Made by a program: the position numbers and the translations under genes. A stretch of 10,538 bases of DNA from an uncultured Gemmatimonadota bacterium (GTDB lineage: Bacteria > Gemmatimonadota > Gemmatimonadetes > Gemmatimonadales > GWC2-71-9). This document shows positions 6,754-10,538 of this stretch, piece by piece. The notes under the pieces are model-generated. The model did not search any database. It was not told the DNA's origin and was given only the letters and a program-made list of their open reading frames with translations. The DNA is taken from assembly GCA_937961295.1 (NCBI GenBank), contig CALGOK010000087.1, positions 1-10,538 on the forward strand, written 5' to 3'. Every line of letters starts with the position of its first letter. Positions within the stretch are counted from its first letter, which is position 1.

Positions 6754-6817
6754 TAGCAGGCGCGCCGTTCACGGCGCGCGGTGCCGGCATCGCGCGCCCC
6801 GAGGGGCGCGCCTGCTA
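6754..6817. repeat. 64-bp symmetric palindrome with nested hairpins
   Basis: Arms TAGCAGGCGCGCC (6754-6766) and GGCGCGCCTGCTA (6805-6817) are perfect 13-bp inverted repeats. Inside, GGCGCGCG (6773-6780) and CGCGCGCC (6791-6798) are perfect 8-bp inverted repeats around a central TGCCGGCA. Spacers of 6 nt on each side make the layout 13-6-8-10-8-6-13, exactly symmetric about 6785.5. Alternatively each half folds alone: GCGCGCCG-TTCA-CGGCGCGC (6760-6779) and GCGCGCCCC-GA-GGGGCGCGC (6792-6811). The right arm contains the reductase's TAG stop. On the minus strand it is followed by TATTGTTGTG, a poor T-tract, so a rho-independent terminator, an mRNA-stabilising element, an attenuator or a REP-like element are all possible. 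Confidence 0.85.
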
Positions 6818-7387
6818 GGAACGACTGCTCTTCGGGAACCGCCGCATCCACTTCTCGACCTCGATCGCCCACTTGGCGATGAACTCGCGGGTCGGCTCGT
6901 GGGTGAGGTTGCGGTCGTCGTCGAAGCGCTCCTTGGTGGGCCCCACCAGCACCTGCGGAAACGGCATCACCGGCGCGTTGAGCGCGGCGAACGTCTGCCG
7001 CAGCATCGACTGCGACCGCGTGGTGCCGATCACTCCGCTCGATGCGCCGAGCAGCGCCACCGGCACGCCGAAGAAGGCGTGCGGCATCGGGCCGCGCGAC
7101 ATCCAGTCGATCAGGTTCTTGAGCGGACCCGGCACGCCGTGGTTGTACTCCGGCGAGGCGATCACCACGCCATCGCTCTCGCGAATGGCCCGTTGCAAGC
7201 GCAGCACCTCCTCCGGAAGTCCGTCGCGCTCCAGGTCGCCGTTGTAGATCGGCAGTGCCGACCAGTCCAGCACGGTGTACCGCAGCGTGCCGGGCGACAG
7301 CTCCGGCAGCGCGCGGACCAGGCCGCGGTTGTAGGAGTTGGTGCGAAGCGATCCGGCAATGGCCACGAGCTCGAGCGGTGCGGTCAT
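6815..7387 (-). CDS. NAD(P)H-dependent FMN reductase (flavodoxin-like, ChrR/azoreductase group)
   Basis: This 190-residue flavoprotein transfers hydride from NAD(P)H through FMN to quinones, azo dyes, chromate or free flavin. The phosphate-binding loop GSLRTNSYNR (12-21) and the flavin-contacting SPEYNHGVPGPLKNLIDW (78-95) are hallmarks of the FMN_red family, and the length is normal. LLGASSGVIGTTRSQSMLRQTF (112-133) is the typical third block of this group. The exact substrate cannot be told. The ATG at 7387 has GGGAG five bases upstream. It follows the ring-cleaving dioxygenase gene after 34 bp, an arrangement consistent with joint detoxification of quinones or catechols. The TAG stop lies inside the arm of the 64-bp palindrome. 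Confidence 0.94.
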   Translation of the reverse strand: MTAPLELVAIAGSLRTNSYNRGLVRALPELSPGTLRYTVLDWSALPIYNGDLERDGLPEEVLRLQRAIRESDGVVIASPEYNHGVPGPLKNLIDWMSRGPMPHAFFGVPVALLGASSGVIGTTRSQSMLRQTFAALNAPVMPFPQVLVGPTKERFDDDRNLTHEPTREFIAKWAIEVEKWMRRFPKSSRS

Positions 7388-7421
7388 TCATGCTCCCATG
7401 CAGGGTTCGGGCGTCGATCGG

Positions 7422-8336
7422 TCAGGCGCGCGCCACGTCGGGCAGCGGGGTGAGCCGCTCCTGGATGTCCTCGCGGTGCGGTTCGAAGCGCGGCGGCAGG
7501 ATGAGCCGCGAGCCGAGCGCCGGCAGCGGATCGTCCACGGTGAACCCGGGACCCTTCGTCGCCAGCTCGTACAGCACCCCGCTCGGCTCGCGGAAGTAGA
7601 TCGGCGGGAAGCACTGCCGGTCGCTGACCCGCGTCGAGTGCACCCCGGCCTCCTGCAGCCGAGCCAGCCACGCCGCGTGCTCGGGGAGCTCGGTGGCCCA
7701 CGCCACGTGGTGCACCGTGCCGCCGCCCGGCTTGCCGCGCTCGGCGGGCGGCGATTCGTAACGGATCCAGCCGCCGCGACTCGTGCCGCGAAGCTCCCAG
7801 GTCCCGTCACCCTGCGCGGTGGCACCGAGCACCTCCTCGAGGACGCGCGCGGTGCCGTCGAGTCGTGCGCCGTACGCCACCACGTGGTCGAAGCCGAGCA
7901 GGTCGTGCTCGGGCGGAATCTCCGGATGCCGGCCGCGCAGCGGCGGGTCGCCGCTGCGATCGGCGACCAGCGCGAGGGAGAGTCCCTCCGGATCGGCGAA
8001 GCGCAGCTCGCCGTCCTCGCGCCGCACGCTGACCCCCTCGATCGACAGCCGGGCATCCCAGAAGTCGAACGCCGCCTCGTCGGCCACCCGGAAGGCGATC
8101 CGGTGGATCATTCCCGCACCCGCTGTCCCCGGCAGCGCACCGGGATACTCGAAGAACGTCAGGTCGGCCCCGGGCGACCCGTCGTAGTCGGCATAGAACA
8201 GGTGGTAGATGGTGGGATCATCCTGGTTGACCGACTTGGCGACCAGCCGGAGCCCCATCACCCGCGTGTAGAAGTCAAGGTTGGTGCGCGCATCTCCCGT
8301 GATGCAGGAGATGTGGTGGATGCCATCGAGTTGCAT
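7422..8336 (-). CDS. VOC-family ring-cleaving dioxygenase, MhqO-like
   Basis: This 304-residue protein has two VOC (glyoxalase/extradiol dioxygenase) modules. Module 1 begins GIHHISCITGDARTNLDFYTRVMGLRLV, then VNQDDPTIYHLFYAD and ADLTFFEYPG. Module 2 has FDHVVAYGA, TVHHVAWAT (208-216), DRQCFPPIYFREPSGVLYELAT (239-260) and the ending GPGFTVDDP...LILPPRFE. This matches the MhqO/MhqA group, implicated in opening hydroquinone or catechol rings. Candidate Fe(II) ligands are His8, His210 and Glu257. Cytoplasmic. The ATG at 8336 has GAGGA five bases upstream, which fixes the start. Gene order with an FMN reductase downstream supports a quinone or electrophile detoxification role; the true substrate is inferred. 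Confidence 0.92.
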   Translation of the reverse strand: MQLDGIHHISCITGDARTNLDFYTRVMGLRLVAKSVNQDDPTIYHLFYADYDGSPGADLTFFEYPGALPGTAGAGMIHRIAFRVADEAAFDFWDARLSIEGVSVRREDGELRFADPEGLSLALVADRSGDPPLRGRHPEIPPEHDLLGFDHVVAYGARLDGTARVLEEVLGATAQGDGTWELRGTSRGGWIRYESPPAERGKPGGGTVHHVAWATELPEHAAWLARLQEAGVHSTRVSDRQCFPPIYFREPSGVLYELATKGPGFTVDDPLPALGSRLILPPRFEPHREDIQERLTPLPDVARA

Positions 8337-8347
8337 GCGGATCCTCG

Positions 8348-8704
8348 TCAGGAACGTCGGCTGGCGCGGCGGGCACGGCGCGAACGATGCGCCGCGGCGA
8401 GTGCGAGCGCCACCCACGGCTCGAGCTCCTCGGGGGAGTCGAGCAGGTCACCCGGGACAGCAAAGTAGCCCATGGCGCTGCCCTCGGGGCCGAACGGGCG
8501 GAACGGCGGCCAGCCGGCCTCCTCGAAGGCGGCGCGCGATTCGGCATCGCCCTTGAGGTAGAGCACGTCGTCATCGATCAGGGCAAACGCCCCGCCCGGC
8601 CCGGCGATGCTCACGCCGCCGAACATGCTCCGCTCGCGGGTCCCGGGGACCAGCTGGCCCAGCTGCTCGAGCACGAAGCTGCGGAACCCGTCACTCACCG
8701 CCAC
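8348..8704 (-). CDS. TfoX/Sxy N-terminal-domain protein
   Basis: This 118-residue protein consists of one TfoX N-terminal domain. Recognisable parts are RSMFGGVSIAG (25-35), FALIDDDVLYLKGD (40-53), and YFAVPGDLLDSPEELEPWVALAL (80-102), which is the family's closing block. A short, very basic tail (RSRRARRASRRS) follows and could bind nucleic acid. The domain is related to the N-terminus of the competence regulator TfoX/Sxy, but free-standing copies like this are of unknown function and should not be read as evidence of competence. The start is GTG at 8704, with GGGAGG eight bases upstream; a second GTG lies at 8698. The ring-cleaving dioxygenase gene begins 11 bp after its stop, so the two are probably co-transcribed. 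Confidence 0.9.
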   Translation of the reverse strand: MAVSDGFRSFVLEQLGQLVPGTRERSMFGGVSIAGPGGAFALIDDDVLYLKGDAESRAAFEEAGWPPFRPFGPEGSAMGYFAVPGDLLDSPEELEPWVALALAAAHRSRRARRASRRS

Positions 8705-8776
8705 GATCGCGCCTCCCGGTTGCGCGATATAACCCCGACCGCCCCCGTGAAGGTTCCCGCGAGGCGGCGCGCGGCG
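8705..8776 (-). promoter_or_regulatory. Dyad operator or hairpin with TATAT box ahead of the tfoX-like gene
   Basis: In the 72-bp gap, ATCGCGC (8706-8712) and GCGCGAT (8722-8728) form a perfect 7-bp inverted repeat with a 9-bp spacer. On the minus strand TTATAT (about 8727-8732) overlaps its upstream arm and could be a -10 element; no good -35 is visible. The Shine-Dalgarno GGGAGG lies in the spacer and downstream arm. A repressor bound here could block transcription of the tfoX-VOC-FMN reductase genes, or in RNA the hairpin could hide the ribosome-binding site. Confidence 0.4.
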
Positions 8777-10126
8777 TCAATCGGCGGGCACCACGCGCGC
8801 CACGCGCGAGGCGATCCCCGGCGAGGCGCCGTACGCGAGCCACACCGACCCGTCCCGCGAGTCGACCGCCATGTGCCGCACCAGCGCACCACGGCTTGGC
8901 AGCAGGTAGGTGTCCATGCTCCCGTCGGCCGGAGTGAACCGGAACAATGCGTCGGCCGAACTGGTGCCGATCCAGATCGCACCGCGCGCGGCGTCGACCT
9001 TCACCACGTACGGCGCCGCGTCGGCGATCGGCAGGGCATGGCGCGTGAAGCGGTCGGCGGCGGGATCGTAGCGCAGCAGCGAGCCCGAGGCATATGCCGG
9101 GATCCAGAGCACGCCGTCGGGGTCGACGTCGAACCGGCGCGGCCCCATCTCGCCCGGTGGCATCTCCACCACCCGCTGCCGCCCCGTGGCCGGGTCGTGC
9201 GCGATCAGCCGATCGCCCGAAAGCTCGCTGGTCCAGACCACGCCATCGGGGGCGACGCGGATCTCGTACGGCACCGGACCCGTGGGATCGTCGGAGAGCG
9301 TCGGGTGGCGGGGGAGGTCGATCACCGTGTTGGTGCTCGAGCCCGCGGTGACGAACCCGATCTGCGGCGGGTTGCGGGTGAAGTGTCCGTCGTACCACAC
9401 GCGGCCGTCGGCGCCAAGCGCCAGCGAGTGTGCATACATCCCCACCGACCAGGTGTCCCACCCGCCGTCGGACGCCCGCCGGCGCGCGAGCATCCCCGGA
9501 TTGCCGAGCACGACCCACCAGTTCCCCGCTGCGTCGATCTCCAGCGCGCGAGGATTGGCGCCCTGGACCGGGATCGGCACGCTGCCGACCCCACCGGTGG
9601 CCGGGTCGAGGTCGTACATCTGGTGGGTGAACATTCCGGTGATGATCACGTGGCCGCGTGAATCGATCGCGAGGTCATGCGGCAGGTCCTGCGGGGCGGG
9701 AAGCATGAACTCGTCGATCGCGGCGGGCGACGGAGCGGGTCGCGGCTGCCGCACCACCTCGCGCCCGTCAAGGTGCGCCACCAGCCATGCCGCGGTCGCG
9801 ACCGGATCGCGATCGGAGGCGATGATGCGGAAGTTGCTCGCCGGCCCGGCGTAGCCGAGCATCCGCCCGATCGCGGCGACCCAGGCCTCCTCGCTGCGCG
9901 GCCCGCTCGCCGGCCGCGAGTACGGTGCGCCGAACCCGTGACAGCCGGTGCAGTCCCGGATGAATCGCTGCTTCTCCTCGCCATCGGGGAGCATCGCGAG
10001 CCAGTCGCTCGCCGCGGCGATCGTCGTGTCGGCCGGCGCTGCCGGCGCTGCGGTGCCACGGGGCAGGTGCAGCGCGGCGGCGAGTCCGGCGAGTGCCGCG
10101 GCACCGGCGGCGAGGCGAGCGATCAT
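8777..10126 (-). CDS. Secreted c-type cytochrome fused to a Vgb-like (streptogramin lyase-type) beta-propeller
   Basis: This 449-residue exported protein has an N-terminal hydrophobic signal segment (residues 1-27, MIARLAAGAAALAGLAAALH), so it acts in the periplasm. A single haem-c site, CTGCH (Cys59, Cys62, His63), starts a roughly 80-residue cytochrome module; Met89 in AWVAAIGRML is a possible sixth ligand. From about residue 145 the chain shows at least six Vgb-like blades of the type 'P..L.iD..G.vW......i...dP.tG', for example PHDLAIDSRGHVIITG, PYEIRVAPDGVVWTSE, FDVDPDGVLWIPAY and VKVDAARGAIWIGTS. The family name comes from virginiamycin B lyase, but this architecture more likely serves electron transfer or substrate sensing. 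The ATG at 10126 has AGGAG seven bases upstream. A MarR-type gene lies 70 bp upstream; 72 bp separate it from the tfoX-like gene. Confidence 0.9.
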   Translation of the reverse strand: MIARLAAGAAALAGLAAALHLPRGTAAPAAPADTTIAAASDWLAMLPDGEEKQRFIRDCTGCHGFGAPYSRPASGPRSEEAWVAAIGRMLGYAGPASNFRIIASDRDPVATAAWLVAHLDGREVVRQPRPAPSPAAIDEFMLPAPQDLPHDLAIDSRGHVIITGMFTHQMYDLDPATGGVGSVPIPVQGANPRALEIDAAGNWWVVLGNPGMLARRRASDGGWDTWSVGMYAHSLALGADGRVWYDGHFTRNPPQIGFVTAGSSTNTVIDLPRHPTLSDDPTGPVPYEIRVAPDGVVWTSELSGDRLIAHDPATGRQRVVEMPPGEMGPRRFDVDPDGVLWIPAYASGSLLRYDPAADRFTRHALPIADAAPYVVKVDAARGAIWIGTSSADALFRFTPADGSMDTYLLPSRGALVRHMAVDSRDGSVWLAYGASPGIASRVARVVPAD

Positions 10127-10143
10127 CTGGGACTCCTGGTCGG

Positions 10144-10166
10144 GTAGGGCGGGAGGGAGGCCCTAC
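10144..10166. repeat. 7-bp inverted repeat ahead of the cytochrome-propeller gene
   Basis: GTAGGGC (10144-10150) and GCCCTAC (10160-10166) are perfect inverted repeats with a 9-base spacer, purine-rich on the plus strand. The repeat lies in the 70-bp gap between the MarR-type gene and the cytochrome-propeller gene, 17 bases before the latter's ATG. There is no T-run after it on the minus strand, so a terminator is not supported. An operator for the adjacent regulator or a leader hairpin is possible. Confidence 0.4.
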
Positions 10167-10196
10167 GCCGACGTCCCTGAGCGGGATTCGGGCGCC

Positions 10197-10490
10197 TCAG
10201 TCCCCTGCCCCGGCGGTCACCGCCGGAGCGGACACCGCCTCGGCGAGTTGCCCGAGCCAGTCGGCGAGTTGCTGCCGGTCGTCCTCGCCCAGGTCGCCGA
10301 GCGCGGCGAGCAGCAGCACGTCGGCGCTCTCCGGGGCGCGCTCCAGCCGGCTCATCCCGTGCTCGGTCGGAAGCAGCACCAGCCGGCGCCGATCCTCCGC
10401 GTCGCGTTCGCGGCGCACCAGCCCCTTCTCGATCAGCCGGGTGATCCCCACCGAGAGGGAACTGGCGTGCGCTCGCGTGACCGGAGTGAG
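10197..10490 (-). pseudogene. MarR-family transcriptional regulator, N-terminally incomplete
   Basis: The visible 97 codons cover the second half of a winged helix-turn-helix regulator. The recognition helix is around HASSLSVGITRLIEKGLV, the wing is RRERDAEDRRRLVLLPTEHG, and a C-terminal dimerisation helix (LGEDDRQQLADWLGQLAEAV) follows. This is diagnostic of MarR repressors, which bind palindromic operators and are released by phenolic compounds, quinones or oxidation. The start and the first helices are missing: in this frame a TAG stands at 10491-10493, directly before LTPVTRAHASS. The only canonical start after it, GTG at 10451, falls within the DNA-binding domain. Either the gene is broken, or the final 50 bases of the window contain an assembly error. 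Its position upstream of oxidoreductase genes suggests it once controlled them or still does. Confidence 0.75.
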
Positions 10491-10538
10491 CTAGCGGGGC
10501 GAGCTTCCCGACGCGCGCCCGCGGCGCCCGCCGGCGGC

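Noticed and set aside
6386..6790. Longer start (ATG at 6790) for the small unknown protein
   Set aside because: It would place coding sequence through the palindrome and add residues that look unlike the conserved-looking core. The ATG at 6742 is more reasonable.
6754..6817. Palindrome as a standard rho-independent terminator
   Set aside because: The stems are strong, but the downstream minus-strand sequence TATTGTTGTG lacks a run of consecutive Ts. It remains possible but is not the best-supported reading.
8348..8704. TfoX-like gene as evidence of a natural competence locus
   Set aside because: Only the N-terminal domain is present, and there are no DNA-uptake genes in the window.
8387..9661. 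424-codon plus-strand open frame
   Set aside because: It is antisense to the TfoX-like and cytochrome-propeller genes, with a biased composition and no motifs.
8777..10126. Reading the Vgb-like protein as a streptogramin resistance gene
   Set aside because: The export signal and haem site are foreign to Vgb lyases, and Vgb-like propellers are widespread in proteins with no antibiotic role.
1..10538. CRISPR arrays, tRNA or rRNA genes, insertion sequences, direct-repeat att sites
   Set aside because: No regularly spaced repeats, cloverleaf tRNA signatures, rRNA-like stretches or transposase motifs were found on either strand by reading.

Overview
The window is a roughly 70% GC bacterial stretch in which every gene I can support lies on the minus strand. 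Several features point to Gemmatimonadota or a close relative. There is a TIGR02999-type ECF sigma factor coupled to a PASTA-less Ser/Thr kinase with a short N-terminal extension. There is also a lipoprotein six-bladed beta-propeller with the 'DSAGVQIV ... GxGGGPGEF' signature that is common in that phylum. The phylum call rests on recognised family style and GC, not on a search. Both ends cut genes: a kinase on the left and a MarR regulator on the right, so this may be a complete short contig.

Read in the direction of transcription, from right to left, the first block starts with a MarR-type regulator (10490-10197), incomplete at its N-terminus and interrupted by an in-frame TAG. It is followed by a secreted protein joining one c-type haem module to a Vgb-like propeller (10126-8777). 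A small TfoX N-terminal-domain protein (8704-8348), an MhqO-type two-module VOC ring-cleaving dioxygenase (8336-7422) and an NAD(P)H-dependent FMN reductase (7387-6815) come next, closely spaced. The last two resemble the quinone and electrophile detoxification pair (MhqO plus azoreductase or nitroreductase) that MarR-type MhqR controls in Bacillus. Here that regulatory link is only a hypothesis. A 7+7 bp dyad sits directly in front of the tfoX-like gene.

A 64-bp, almost perfectly symmetric palindrome (6754-6817) separates this block from the next. Each half can also fold as its own hairpin, and the palindrome includes the stop codon of the reductase.

The second block is a short uncharacterised protein (6742-6386), a beta-propeller lipoprotein (6309-5122), a secreted protein of unknown function (5125-4457), MsrA (4454-3918), type I signal peptidase (3921-3148), a COG4757-like alpha/beta hydrolase (3064-2168) and a GNAT acetyltransferase (2175-1564). 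Many junctions are 4-bp stop/start overlaps or shorter gaps, so most of it is probably translated as a coupled unit. It mixes envelope functions (signal peptidase, two exported proteins) with repair of oxidised protein.

The third block is the sigma factor (1531-977) and the Ser/Thr kinase (980-1), joined by a GTGA overlap. The sigma factor has a neutral Gln-Pro-Thr stretch in region 2.2 where classical ECFs are acidic. That is the arrangement known from kinase-activated ECF43-type sigma factors, and it is the best candidate here for a dedicated signalling system. No tRNA, rRNA, CRISPR array, IS element or plus-strand gene was seen, and no gene-free stretch exceeds 90 bp.
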